From positions 1 through 64,000 of the forward strand of contig FNQX01000017.1 of NCBI GenBank assembly GCA_900107575.1: DNA of 64,000 nt. Direction: 5' to 3'. The notes beneath the pieces are model-generated. The model did not search any database, was not told where the DNA came from, and saw nothing but the letters and a program-made list of their open reading frames with translations. Made by a program: the position numbers and the translations under genes. Of the stretch, positions 55,949 through 64,000 are shown one piece after another. The DNA comes from Lachnospiraceae bacterium NK3A20. GTDB taxonomy: Bacteria; Bacillota; Clostridia; Lachnospirales; Lachnospiraceae. Within the stretch, counting starts at the first letter, position 1, and each line of letters begins with the position of its first letter.

Positions 55949-57019
55949 ATGAAGATCGTAGTATTATGCGGAGGACTTTCCACCGAGAGAAAAATTTCCT
56001 TCTCTTCCGGCACCAAGGTATGCAAGGCACTGCGTGATCGGGGACATCAGGCCGTGCTCGTAGATATGTTCAACGGCCTGGAGGACATGGGAGAAGAAGT
56101 GCTGGAGAAGCCGGAGCAGCTGTTCGAGACACTGCCTGAGCTCAAGCCTGTTGTTTTCGATGGAAAGGCACCGGACCTTGCGGCAGTCAGGGCAGCGAGA
56201 CAGTTTAAGAGCCCGTCCCTCTTCGGCCGCGGCGTCCTCGACATCTGCAGCAGGGCGGACGTCGTCTTCATCGCGCTCCACGGATTGAACGGCGAGGACG
56301 GCAGAGTGCAGGCTGCTTTCGATCTAATGGGCATCCCTTACACCGGCTCCGGCTACCTTGGCGCGGCAATGGGCATGGACAAGATCATCACGAAACAGAT
56401 GGTAAGACCCGCCGGCGTCAACACACCCGACTGGCACTCCTACCACGATGTGACGGTGGACGATATCCCGCGCATCATTTCGGAGAACCCGATCCCCTGC
56501 GTCGTCAAGACACCGACCGGCGGCTCCTCTGTCGGCGTCTACATCATCCGCGAGGAGGGGAAGCTCGAAGAGGCACTCAGAGAAGTTCTCGCCTTCGGAA
56601 GCGACGTTCTCATTGAGCAGTTCGTCGAGGGCCGCGAGTTCACGAATGCCGTGCTGGGCGACCGGGCACTGCCCTGCGTCGAGATCGTTCCCAGGATCGG
56701 CGGCTACGACTACCAGAATAAATACCAAGCCGGCGCGACGGAAGAGATCTGTCCCGGCAGGATCAGCGAGGAGCTGGCGAAGAAGATGGGGGACATGGCG
56801 CTTGCGGCACACAGAACGCTGGGGCTGCGCACTTACTCCAGATCCGATTTCATCATTGATGACAATGACGAGGTGTGGTTCCTCGAAGTCAACACCCTGC
56901 CCGGCATGACGCCGACGAGCCTCGTGCCGCAGGAAGCGGCGGCGGTCGGCATCTCATACGAGGATCTCTGCGAGGAGATCGTGAACGACGCGGTTCGAAG
57001 ATTCCAGAGCAATCGCTGA
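55949..57019 (+). CDS. ddl: D-alanine--D-alanine ligase
   Basis: 356 residues from ATG 55949, with AAGGAG seven to eight bases upstream. ATP-grasp Ddl hallmarks: VVLCGGLSTERKISFSSGT, FIALHGLNGEDGRVQAAFDL, PYTGSGYLGAAMGMDKIITK, VVKTPTGGSSVGVYIIREEG and FLEVNTLPGMTPTSLVPQEA. Makes D-Ala-D-Ala for peptidoglycan. The leader contains two direct repeats of GCCGGCAGGGGCT (about 55877 and 55917). murF is the next gene. Confidence 0.94.
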   Translation: MKIVVLCGGLSTERKISFSSGTKVCKALRDRGHQAVLVDMFNGLEDMGEEVLEKPEQLFETLPELKPVVFDGKAPDLAAVRAARQFKSPSLFGRGVLDICSRADVVFIALHGLNGEDGRVQAAFDLMGIPYTGSGYLGAAMGMDKIITKQMVRPAGVNTPDWHSYHDVTVDDIPRIISENPIPCVVKTPTGGSSVGVYIIREEGKLEEALREVLAFGSDVLIEQFVEGREFTNAVLGDRALPCVEIVPRIGGYDYQNKYQAGATEEICPGRISEELAKKMGDMALAAHRTLGLRTYSRSDFIIDDNDEVWFLEVNTLPGMTPTSLVPQEAAAVGISYEDLCEEIVNDAVRRFQSNR

Positions 57020-57030
57020 GAAAACAACAG

Positions 57031-57069
57031 ACAGGCAGGAGCCGGATATATGGCCTCTGCCTGTTTTTT
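57031..57069 (+). terminator. Intrinsic terminator after ddl
   Basis: ACAGGCAGGAGCC (57031-57043) and GGCCTCTGCCTGT (57052-57064) form a hairpin with one internal mismatch pair, followed by TTTTTT. A good Rho-independent terminator. Confidence 0.9.
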
Positions 57070-57092
57070 CTGTCCAGCTTGTTGTGTTGTGA

Positions 57093-57101
57093 TGGTATAC
57101 T
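57093..57101 (+). promoter_or_regulatory. Candidate extended -10 promoter of murF
   Basis: TGGTATACT is an extended -10 element (TG plus one base plus TATACT) 48 bases before the murF start. No good -35 hexamer was found, as is usual for extended -10 promoters. Confidence 0.45.
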
Positions 57102-57148
57102 GAGGTCGGCGCGGGTAACAGCGGCGCGCCGGAATGAGGAATGAATTT

Positions 57149-58558
57149 ATGGAAGAGATCACGTTAAGAGAACTGGTGGATGCAACGAACGGAACGCTCC
57201 TGGGAGAATACAGGAACCTGGATACCAGGATCACCGGCGCGAAGTCGGACAACAGGAAGTGCGGGGCGGGCGATGTATTCTTCGCCTTTGTCGGGGAGAA
57301 TACGGACGGTCACCGGTATGTTGCCGGTGCGCTGGAAGCGGGTGCCGCGGGGGCGGTAGTATCGAAGGAGCCGGAAACCTTTCTGCCGGGGAAATTCTAC
57401 GTCAAGGTAGCTGATACGCTGCAGGCAGCCGGAGATCTGGCTGCTGTTTACCGGAGGAAATTTGGTATTCCTGTCATCGGTGTCACGGGGTCGGTTGGCA
57501 AGACGACGATGAAGGATATGATCGCGGCGGTCCTCTCCGTGAAGTTCAACGTCCTCAAGACGGAAGCAAACTTCAACAACAATATCGGCCTGCCGAGGAC
57601 GGTGCTGCGCCTTGACAAAGATACCGAGATCGCCGTGCTCGAGATGGGAATGAACCATAAGGGAGAGATCAGCTCTCTCGTGCGCATTGCACAGCCGACC
57701 TGCGCCGTGATCACGAACGTGGGAGACGCGCACATCGGGAACCTGGGCAGCCGCGAGAATATCTTCAAGGCAAAGAGCGAGATTTTCGAAGGACTGCAGG
57801 AGGGCGGCTTCGCCGTTATGAACGCGGACGATGACTACCTGCCCCAGCTGCAAAATGATAAGGAGAAACAGGAGAAGTTTACTTTCACCTGGATTGGAGA
57901 GAGTGCGGATGCGGAATACCGCGCCGTGAATATCGACGATACACTGGAGGAGTGCATGAAGTTCCGCGCGGTGACGCCGAACGGAGACTTCGACGTGACG
58001 GTGCCTGCACTCGGAAGACACATGATCTATCCCTGCCTTGCGGCAGCGGCGCTTGGGCAGCATTTTGGCATGTCGAATGACGAGATTGCCCAGGGCATTG
58101 CGGGGTATGTGCCGACGGCGATGCGGATGGAGACGTATCGCTGCCCCGGGAACATCATTATTTACAACGATACCTACAATGCCAATCCCCAGTCGATGAA
58201 GGCGGGGCTTGTGACACTCTCCCACACAAAGGCAGGCAGACGCGTGGCTGTGCTCGGCGACATGCTGGAGCTTGGCGAGATGGAAGAGGAGCTGCACCGG
58301 GGCGTAGGCCGTGCTGCCGCAGAGGCTGGGATCGACACGCTCCTCACCGTCGGAGAGAGGGCGAAATTCATTGCGGATGAGGCGGCAAAGCGCGGCCTTG
58401 CCGATGTCAGGAGTTTCTCATCGGCAGAGGAAGCGAAGGAGACACTGCGGCAGCTGATCGCGCCGGACACCGCGCTGTATTTCAAGGCATCCCACCTCAT
58501 GGCGCTGGAGAAGCTCGCCGCCTTTGCGAAGGAAGAGGCGGAGAAACTAAGTTCGTAA
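57149..58558 (+). CDS. murF: UDP-MurNAc-tripeptide:D-Ala-D-Ala ligase MurF
   Basis: 469 residues from MEEITLRELVDATNGTLLGE after GAGGAA. Mur ligase features: N-terminal NRKCGAGDVFFAFVGENTDG, P-loop VIGVTGSVGKTTMKDMIAAV, EANFNNNIGLP, EMGMNHKGEISSLVRI, NDTYNANPQSMKAGLVTL. Adds D-Ala-D-Ala, the product of the preceding gene, to the peptidoglycan precursor. The GSVGKTT P-loop is complete. Confidence 0.93.
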   Translation: MEEITLRELVDATNGTLLGEYRNLDTRITGAKSDNRKCGAGDVFFAFVGENTDGHRYVAGALEAGAAGAVVSKEPETFLPGKFYVKVADTLQAAGDLAAVYRRKFGIPVIGVTGSVGKTTMKDMIAAVLSVKFNVLKTEANFNNNIGLPRTVLRLDKDTEIAVLEMGMNHKGEISSLVRIAQPTCAVITNVGDAHIGNLGSRENIFKAKSEIFEGLQEGGFAVMNADDDYLPQLQNDKEKQEKFTFTWIGESADAEYRAVNIDDTLEECMKFRAVTPNGDFDVTVPALGRHMIYPCLAAAALGQHFGMSNDEIAQGIAGYVPTAMRMETYRCPGNIIIYNDTYNANPQSMKAGLVTLSHTKAGRRVAVLGDMLELGEMEEELHRGVGRAAAEAGIDTLLTVGERAKFIADEAAKRGLADVRSFSSAEEAKETLRQLIAPDTALYFKASHLMALEKLAAFAKEEAEKLSS

Positions 58559-58684
58559 GCGACGTCGATGCGTCCCTTCCGAACGCTCCTCGGTGACGCA
58601 AGCGTCACCGAGGACTCGATCCGCGAGAAATCGCCTTCGCGAATTTCTCGCGCGAATGCCGCAAAATACGCGGCAATGGGTATA
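58557..58684 (+). repeat. Family A structured repeat, copy 4
   Basis: Starts inside the murF stop codon. It has CGACGTCGATGCGTCCCTTC, a perfect hairpin CCTCGGTGACGC/GCGTCACCGAGG (58588-58613, AA loop) and CGCGAGAAAT/AATTTCTCGCG, then TGCCGC/GCGGCA and GGGTAT. The first stem differs from copy 1 at both strands in compensating fashion. It precedes the FHA-ABC gene by 20 bases. Confidence 0.8.
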
Positions 58685-58704
58685 AATGTAGAAAGAAGCA
58701 TCAC

Positions 58705-60204
58705 ATGACCGAAGACAACTCACAGATAGAACCAGCCAAACTCGTCGTGCTCGAGAAGAGCGGGGAACCGAGGCAGTTCCGGCTCACGGGCACAACCCAC
58801 ATTGTAACGGGAGAACTCACAGGCCTTGCGGACGGCGTTCTCACCATGAACTACCCGTTCCGGGATCACGATCTCGGCGACATTGAGTACGAGGGCGGCA
58901 GGTGGAAATACCGCGATCTCTCCGAGGAGACGGAGACCTACGTGAACGGCGCGAACGTGCAGACGGGCTATGACAAAGTGCTCGAGAACGGCGACGTCAT
59001 CAAGGTGGAGAACAGCGAGATCACGCTGGTCTGTGTTTTCATTGATTACTATCAGCCGGACGTTACCTGGCAGACGATCTCCCTCGAGAACACGAGCGAC
59101 ATGATCCATATCTACGGGCACGGGGACGGCGTGACAAGTGAGGTCGCGCGGACCAGTGAAGAGATCCGGGAGGATCGGCACCACGCGCTGCTCCGCTTCA
59201 AAGAGGGGACATGGAATGTTGAGGACATCAACACGGAACGCGGCGTCTTCGTCAACCGCCAGAAGGTTGAGGGCGAGCGGAAACTTGGCATGTACGATGT
59301 CATCTGCATCGGCAACACGGTGTTCGTCTATCAGGAGAACCGCCTGATCTTCAATCATAAGAGTGCGGTGAACAACCGGCTCGTCATCCACATCGAGGAG
59401 CGTGCCGTCCGCAGCCTGTTCCGCAAGAAGGTCCTCCTCTCCGACATCAATCTCTCGATTGATTCCGGCAACATGGTCCTCATCCTGGGCGGCTCGGGCG
59501 TCGGCAAGACGACGTTCATCAACGCAGTCACCGGTTACGAGAAGGCGAAGGCGACCATCACGCAGGCAGGCCGCGACGTTTATAAAGACTACAAGGAGAT
59601 GAAATACGAGATTGGCTTCGTGCCGCAGCAGGATCTGCTGCGCGGCAACGACAATGTCCGCATGACGCTCGTCAACGCGGCGCAGCTGCGCATGCCGCGG
59701 GGCACCAGCGCCAGAGAGCGCGAGAGTCGGGTCGACGAGGTTCTGGATTTCCTCGGCCTTGATACGGTGCGGGACGAGCTCGTGGAGAAGCTCTCCGGCG
59801 GTCAGAGGAAGCGCCTCTCCATCGGTGTCGAATTCATGGCGGATCCCCAGCTCTTCATCCTGGATGAGCCGGATTCGGGCCTTGACGGCACCATGGCGCG
59901 GGCATTATTCGGTCAGCTGCGGAAGATTGCGGATACGCAGAAAATCGTCATGGTCATCACGCATACGCCGGACCGTGTCATTGACCTCTTTGATAAGGTG
60001 ATCGTTCTCGCCAAGGATGAGAAACAGACCGGAAGGCTGTGTTTCTACGGCAGCATCGCGGAGGCGAAGGACTTCTTCCAGAGAGAGTCAATGGAGCAGA
60101 TCGTGCGCGCCATCAACCAGAAGGATGAGGGCGGCGAAGGCCTGGCGGACGAGTTCATCGAGAAATATAAGGCGTACCGCGAGAACCAGAAGGACCGGCA
60201 GTGA
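58705..60204 (+). CDS. Double-FHA, ABCG-type ATP-binding protein
   Basis: 499 residues. Two tandem FHA-like domains are seen at about 15-110 (KVLENGDVIKVENSEITLVC) and 125-215 (EEIREDRHHALLRFKEGTWN, NTERGVFVNRQKVEGE), so phosphothreonine binding is likely. The ABC domain follows: Walker A GGSGVGKTT, signature LSGGQRKRLSIG, Walker B LFILDEPDSGLDG. Works with the ABC-2 permease at 60258, as in other Firmicutes FHA-ABC modules linked to Ser/Thr kinase signalling. No kinase gene lies in the window. Confidence 0.85.
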   Translation: MTEDNSQIEPAKLVVLEKSGEPRQFRLTGTTHIVTGELTGLADGVLTMNYPFRDHDLGDIEYEGGRWKYRDLSEETETYVNGANVQTGYDKVLENGDVIKVENSEITLVCVFIDYYQPDVTWQTISLENTSDMIHIYGHGDGVTSEVARTSEEIREDRHHALLRFKEGTWNVEDINTERGVFVNRQKVEGERKLGMYDVICIGNTVFVYQENRLIFNHKSAVNNRLVIHIEERAVRSLFRKKVLLSDINLSIDSGNMVLILGGSGVGKTTFINAVTGYEKAKATITQAGRDVYKDYKEMKYEIGFVPQQDLLRGNDNVRMTLVNAAQLRMPRGTSARERESRVDEVLDFLGLDTVRDELVEKLSGGQRKRLSIGVEFMADPQLFILDEPDSGLDGTMARALFGQLRKIADTQKIVMVITHTPDRVIDLFDKVIVLAKDEKQTGRLCFYGSIAEAKDFFQRESMEQIVRAINQKDEGGEGLADEFIEKYKAYRENQKDRQ

Positions 60205-60257
60205 GACACTTCGACGGAAGAGTTTCGCGAATTCAGTTGAAAGAGTAGTAACAGATC

Positions 60258-61262
60258 ATGAGTGAAACACCGAATAGTAATACACAGGGGCCGAAACAGC
60301 CGATCGCGGCGCAGGCGGCAAAGGCACCCGAACTGATCCCCGCGGGCGCGAAGCCTACCGGCAGGCGCGGCCAGGTCGGCATCTATCTTGGCAAGCTCTT
60401 CCGCATTTTCATCTACGAGAAGGACTGGAAGTTCATTCCCATGGCGGCGCTCATCGCGTTCATCGTCGCGGCTGTCGTCGGCAGGAATCTGTTCCGCAGC
60501 ATGGAGGGCACCACAATCGGATCGCTCGCTCTTGTCAGCGTCTGCATCTGGAACGGGTTCTTCAACTCCATCCAGTCGGTGTGCAGGGAACGCGCGATCA
60601 TCAAACGGGAACATCGGAGCGGCCTGCATATTTCCGCTTATATGGGGTCCCACATGATCTATCAGGCGTTCATCTGCGCGAGCCAGGTCGTCGTGTCCAT
60701 GATCGTATATAAGGCCATGGGCGTACGTTACCCCGCGCAGGGACTCATCACGCCATGGTTCCTCTCGGATTTCTTCCTCACGCTGTTCCTCATCACCTAC
60801 ACCTCCGACATGATGGCGCTCATGGTCTCCTGCATCGTGAAGGATACGACCTCCGCCATGACGGCGATGCCGTTCCTTCTCATCATCATGCTGGTGTTCT
60901 CCGGTGTTGCCTTCCCGCTCAAGGGGGCGCCCAGCAGGATCGCGAATTTCACGATCAGCAAATGGGGGATTTTCGCCGTGTGCACGCTCGGCAATTTCAA
61001 CAGCTTGCCTTCGACCGCGCTCATGAGTGTCATCCGCAAGCTCGGGGGCGTGCCCCTCGTTGGTGACGTTGTCGCCGTGATCACCAGTCCGGAGTACGCT
61101 TACCGGTTCGAGATGTGGGCGGCGGGCATGGTACAGAAACCGGAGTACGCCTTCACTGCCGCCAACCTCTGGAAGGACTGGGGGATTCTCATCGCCATCG
61201 CCCTTCTCTGCGCAGCTGTCGGCACCCTGATCCTGGAGAATATTGATCGTGACAAGAGATAA
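60258..61262 (+). CDS. ABC-2 permease of the FHA transporter
   Basis: 334 residues; a Pro/Ala-rich cytosolic N terminus of about 45 residues (QGPKQPIAAQAAKAPEL) precedes about six helices of the ABC2_membrane type (IPMAALIAFIVAAVVGRNLF, TSAMTAMPFLLIIMLVFSGV). AGTAGTAAC precedes the ATG; no good AGGAGG is visible. Pairs with the double-FHA ATPase upstream. The ABC-F gene overlaps its 3' end. Confidence 0.8.
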   Translation: MSETPNSNTQGPKQPIAAQAAKAPELIPAGAKPTGRRGQVGIYLGKLFRIFIYEKDWKFIPMAALIAFIVAAVVGRNLFRSMEGTTIGSLALVSVCIWNGFFNSIQSVCRERAIIKREHRSGLHISAYMGSHMIYQAFICASQVVVSMIVYKAMGVRYPAQGLITPWFLSDFFLTLFLITYTSDMMALMVSCIVKDTTSAMTAMPFLLIIMLVFSGVAFPLKGAPSRIANFTISKWGIFAVCTLGNFNSLPSTALMSVIRKLGGVPLVGDVVAVITSPEYAYRFEMWAAGMVQKPEYAFTAANLWKDWGILIAIALLCAAVGTLILENIDRDKR

Positions 61263-63156
61263 CCATACTGCACCTGACAACATCCTGAATCTGGAACACA
61301 TTTCCCTCGTCCTCGGCGCGAAGACGATCCTGGACGACGTGACGGTCGGCATCAGCAGTCACGACAAGATCGGCGTCATCGGCATTAACGGACAGGGAAA
61401 GTCGACTCTCTTGAAGATCACGGCGGGAGAACTCACGCCTGATGAGGGGAAGGTCACGAAGGCGAACGGTCTTCGAATCTCGTATCTGCCGCAGAATCCG
61501 ACCTTCGAGCCATCCCGGAGCCTTTTGGACAACATCGCCTCCCGCGTTTACGGCAAAGAGGAGCACTGGGACACGGTGGGGGAAGTCCGGGTCATGCTGC
61601 AGAAATTCGGAATTGACGATCCGGAGTGTAGCCCGGAGCAGCTTTCCGGCGGACAGAAGAAGCGTGCAGCTCTCGTTGCGGCGATGCTGACGCCCGCGGA
61701 TCTTCTCATCCTCGACGAGCCGACGAACCACCTGGACAGTGAGATGATCGAGTATCTCCAGGACTTCCTGACTTCTTTCCGGGGAGCGCTCCTGATGGTC
61801 ACGCACGATCGGTATTTCCTCGACGAGGTGACGAACCAGATCCTGGAGATCGACAAGGGGAAGACCTACCGTTATCAGGCGGGGTATTCCGGCTACCTTG
61901 AACTGAAGGAGGAGCGTCTGAACTTCGCGCTCGCCGCCGAACGCAAAATGGCGACGCTGTACAAAAAGGACCTGGCCTGGATGATGCGCGGCGCGCGGGC
62001 CCGTTCGACGAAACAGAAGGCGCACATTCAGCGTTTCGAGGCGCTGCGCGACCGGGATAAGATCGCGGAGGAGAGGCAGGTGGAGATCAGCTCCCTCCCT
62101 TCCAGAATCGGCGGGAAGATGATCGAGCTGGACAATATTTCCAAATCGTATAGCGGGAAACCACTGTTCCACGGCTTTTCTTATATTTTTCTCAAGACCG
62201 ACCGAATCGGCATCATCGGGCCGAACGGATGCGGCAAGTCAACGCTTCTTCGGACGATTCTGGGGCTGGTGCCGCCGGATACCGGGTCGGTCAGCGTCGG
62301 ACAGACGATACGCTTCGGCTATTTCTCACAGGAGAATGAGGCGCTGGATGAGAGCCTGCGCGTTATTGACTACATCAGACAGACCGCGGAGTATATCCGC
62401 ACGCCGGAAGGCCTCGTCTCCGCGTCGGAGATGTGCGACCGGTTCCTCTTCCCGCCCGAAATGCAGTACACGCCGATCGCCAAGCTCTCCGGTGGTGAGA
62501 AGAGGCGGCTCTATCTTCTGCACGTCCTCATGGAGAATCCGAATGTCCTGATCCTCGATGAGCCGACGAATGACCTCGACATCCAGACGCTGCAGATCCT
62601 GGAGGACTATCTGGACCACTTCGCGGGGATCATTATCACCGTTTCCCACGACCGCTATTTCCTCGACCGGGTGACGACGAGAATTTTTGCCTTCGAGCCG
62701 GACGGAACGCTGTGGCAGAGTGAGGGCGGCTATCAGGAATACCGGGAGCATCGGCAGCTGGATGTGGGAACTGCGGTGAACGGTGCCGGGACGGCCGCGA
62801 AGGCAGCAACTGGCTCTGCCCCTGCGAGAACAGCAGGCGGCGCGGCAGCACTGTCGGCAGACAGCGACAAGCTGCGAAACGGCGCGCGGGAGCCGGAGGG
62901 CGGCAACACGGCGCAGTCTCAGCAGCGGCACCAGGCGAAGCTCTCTTATAAGGATCAGCGCGAATACGATACGATTGAGGAAGAGATTGACCGCCTGAGT
63001 GAAGAGGAGGCGGCACTGGATGAGCAGATCGCGGCAGCGGCGTCGGACTATACGAAGCTCGCGGAGCTGACCCGCAAGAAGGAAGAAATCGACAAAAAGC
63101 TCGAGGAGCGCATGGAGCGCTACCTCGAGCTGCAGGAACTGGTAGATGAGCTGTAG
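61249..63156 (+). CDS. ABC-F ATPase (Uup/YkpA-like)
   Basis: About 635 residues starting at GTG 61249, nine bases from GGAGA (TTG 61243 is too close). Two ABC domains with GINGQGKST and GPNGCGKST, signatures LSGGQKKRAAL and LSGGEKRRLYL, Walker B LLILDEPTNHLD and VLILDEPTNDLD, and the linker around KATTEKQ-like ARARSTKQKAHIQRF. A C-terminal charged coiled coil (about 540-635) follows an Ala/Gly-rich stretch. ABC-F proteins act on the ribosome and resolve stalled translation or antibiotic block. Confidence 0.9.
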   Translation: MTRDNHTAPDNILNLEHISLVLGAKTILDDVTVGISSHDKIGVIGINGQGKSTLLKITAGELTPDEGKVTKANGLRISYLPQNPTFEPSRSLLDNIASRVYGKEEHWDTVGEVRVMLQKFGIDDPECSPEQLSGGQKKRAALVAAMLTPADLLILDEPTNHLDSEMIEYLQDFLTSFRGALLMVTHDRYFLDEVTNQILEIDKGKTYRYQAGYSGYLELKEERLNFALAAERKMATLYKKDLAWMMRGARARSTKQKAHIQRFEALRDRDKIAEERQVEISSLPSRIGGKMIELDNISKSYSGKPLFHGFSYIFLKTDRIGIIGPNGCGKSTLLRTILGLVPPDTGSVSVGQTIRFGYFSQENEALDESLRVIDYIRQTAEYIRTPEGLVSASEMCDRFLFPPEMQYTPIAKLSGGEKRRLYLLHVLMENPNVLILDEPTNDLDIQTLQILEDYLDHFAGIIITVSHDRYFLDRVTTRIFAFEPDGTLWQSEGGYQEYREHRQLDVGTAVNGAGTAAKAATGSAPARTAGGAAALSADSDKLRNGAREPEGGNTAQSQQRHQAKLSYKDQREYDTIEEEIDRLSEEEAALDEQIAAAASDYTKLAELTRKKEEIDKKLEERMERYLELQELVDEL

Positions 63157-63166
63157 TTATTGTTTT

Positions 63167-63997
63167 TTATGACAGTCTTGTTTTCTCCCGTTCCTTCTGC
63201 GCGGTGTACTGCTGACCGCCCTTCCATCTCTCGTGCGGATCGAAATGCGTGAGGTCTTTCACGATCTCGGCGGCGACGATCATACCGGCGACCGGCGGCA
63301 CGAAAGCAGTAGAGCCGGGAATATCCCGTCGGTCGGTGCACTTTCTCCTGGTGCCGGGTGGGCAGATACAGTGGTGGAGGCAGGAGTTGTCGTCATCGTC
63401 GATCGGACGGATGGCGGGCTCGGTGGAATAGACGACCTTGAGCTTTTCCACATGGCGCTTCCGGAGCTCACGACGCATGACCTTCGCGAGCGGATCCTGA
63501 TGGGTCTCATAGAGATCGGTGCAGACCAGCTTCGTAGGATCGACGCGGTTGCCGCAGCCCATGACAGAGATCACAGGAGTTCCGACTTCCATGGCACGCA
63601 TCACGATGTTGATCTTGCCGGTGACGGTGTCGATCGCGTCCACAACATAGTCGAACTGGGAGAAATCAAAGAGCTCGTCGGACTCACCCGGCAGGTAGAA
63701 AGTCTTATAGGTATTGACCTGGATGCGGGGGTCGATGTCGTGCACCCGATCTCTGGCGACGTCTACCTTATATTTGCCCACGGTGCTCCTCATCGCGAGA
63801 AGCTGCCGGTTCATGTTGGTGAGGCAGATCCGGTCGTCATCGATCAGGTCGAGCGTTCCGATGCCGGAACGGGCGAGAGCCTCCACAACGTAGCCTCCGA
63901 CACCGCCGATACCGAACACGGCGACGCGGCTGCCGGCGATGATCTGCATGGGTTCCGGTCCTAAGACCAGTTCCTGTCTGGAATACTGATTTAACAT
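63167..63997 (-). CDS. tcdA: tRNA threonylcarbamoyladenosine dehydratase TcdA
   Basis: 276 residues, complete to its ATG at 63997, three bases from the window end. ThiF/E1-like fold: nucleotide loop VAVFGIGGVGGYVVEALARS, DDDRICLTNMNRQLLAMR, ARDRVHDIDPRIQV and DAIDTVTGKINIVMRA, then MGCGNRVDPTKLV. Catalyses ATP-dependent cyclisation of t6A37 to ct6A37 in tRNA. The C-terminal CHHCICPPGTRRKC stretch is not explained by the general family pattern. Confidence 0.9.
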   Translation of the reverse strand: MLNQYSRQELVLGPEPMQIIAGSRVAVFGIGGVGGYVVEALARSGIGTLDLIDDDRICLTNMNRQLLAMRSTVGKYKVDVARDRVHDIDPRIQVNTYKTFYLPGESDELFDFSQFDYVVDAIDTVTGKINIVMRAMEVGTPVISVMGCGNRVDPTKLVCTDLYETHQDPLAKVMRRELRKRHVEKLKVVYSTEPAIRPIDDDDNSCLHHCICPPGTRRKCTDRRDIPGSTAFVPPVAGMIVAAEIVKDLTHFDPHERWKGGQQYTAQKEREKTRLS

Positions 63998-64000
63998 AGA

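Overview
The window looks like a chromosomal segment of a Gram-positive, anaerobic gut-type Firmicute, most likely a Lachnospiraceae or related Clostridia with fairly GC-rich DNA. The signs are lipoproteins with Clostridia-type signal peptides, strong AGGAGG ribosome binding sites, a TPP-riboswitch thiM-thiE-thiW-thiD-cytX operon, LytTR/DUF3021 regulation, an NhaC-type antiporter, a flavocytochrome c-like fumarate reductase and many TerB/BREX-type or Wadjet-type accessory genes. No rRNA, tRNA, CRISPR array or intact transposase was seen.

Layout. 0-1.4 kb: a YcxB-like membrane protein followed by remnants of three toxin-antitoxin genes. 1.5-5.8 kb: a Fur/Zur-controlled zinc/manganese ABC uptake operon with two extra membrane proteins. 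5.9-12.4 kb: an accessory graveyard. It holds a small XRE regulator, C-terminal fragments of an S24 repressor, a DinB polymerase and an AlbA/RecG-like ATPase, then a monooxygenase-like gene, a fused and broken Wadjet locus (jetA joined to the middle of jetC), unusual perfect palindromes and one intact AlbA/RecG-like ATPase. 12.4-17 kb: LytTR and DUF3021 regulators, an ABC-2 exporter, an HD protein and a CmpB-like membrane protein. 17-25.3 kb: enolase, an aldo/keto reductase, a polar amino acid ABC transporter, an esterase, citrate synthase and a threonine aldolase with a large internal deletion. 25.5-32.5 kb: a lipoprotein, a CapA-like protein, an NhaC antiporter, and a convergent pair made of a circularly permuted ATP-grasp ligase and a GshA-type glutamate-cysteine ligase. 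32.6-33.5 kb: a RelB/RelE-type module.

33.5-37.8 kb: the thiamin salvage operon under a TPP riboswitch whose final hairpin also contains the thiM Shine-Dalgarno sequence. 37.9-44 kb: a GNAT acetyltransferase, Ogt, a secreted FMN/FAD fumarate reductase-like protein with a long structured leader, and a short UvrA paralogue. 44.2-50.2 kb is the best candidate for an under-described system. Three tightly packed genes encode an MmcQ/TerB-domain protein (with an in-frame amber codon near its end), a DUF2791/BrxD-like P-loop ATPase and an Lhr/BrxHI-like DEVH helicase, without the PglZ or methylase genes of BREX. 50.2-64 kb: a YfcE phosphoesterase, phosphoglucomutase/phosphomannomutase, a GH31 glycosidase, a 397-bp giant imperfect palindrome, Ddl, MurF, a double-FHA ABC transporter, an ABC-F protein and TcdA.

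The window also carries several repeat families. Family A (four copies) has hairpins that differ in sequence but keep their pairing. Family B (three copies) always ends shortly before a start codon. Family C has two copies. These are candidate structured RNA elements or small mobile elements. All functional names come from reading the sequence and recalling families; no database search was run.
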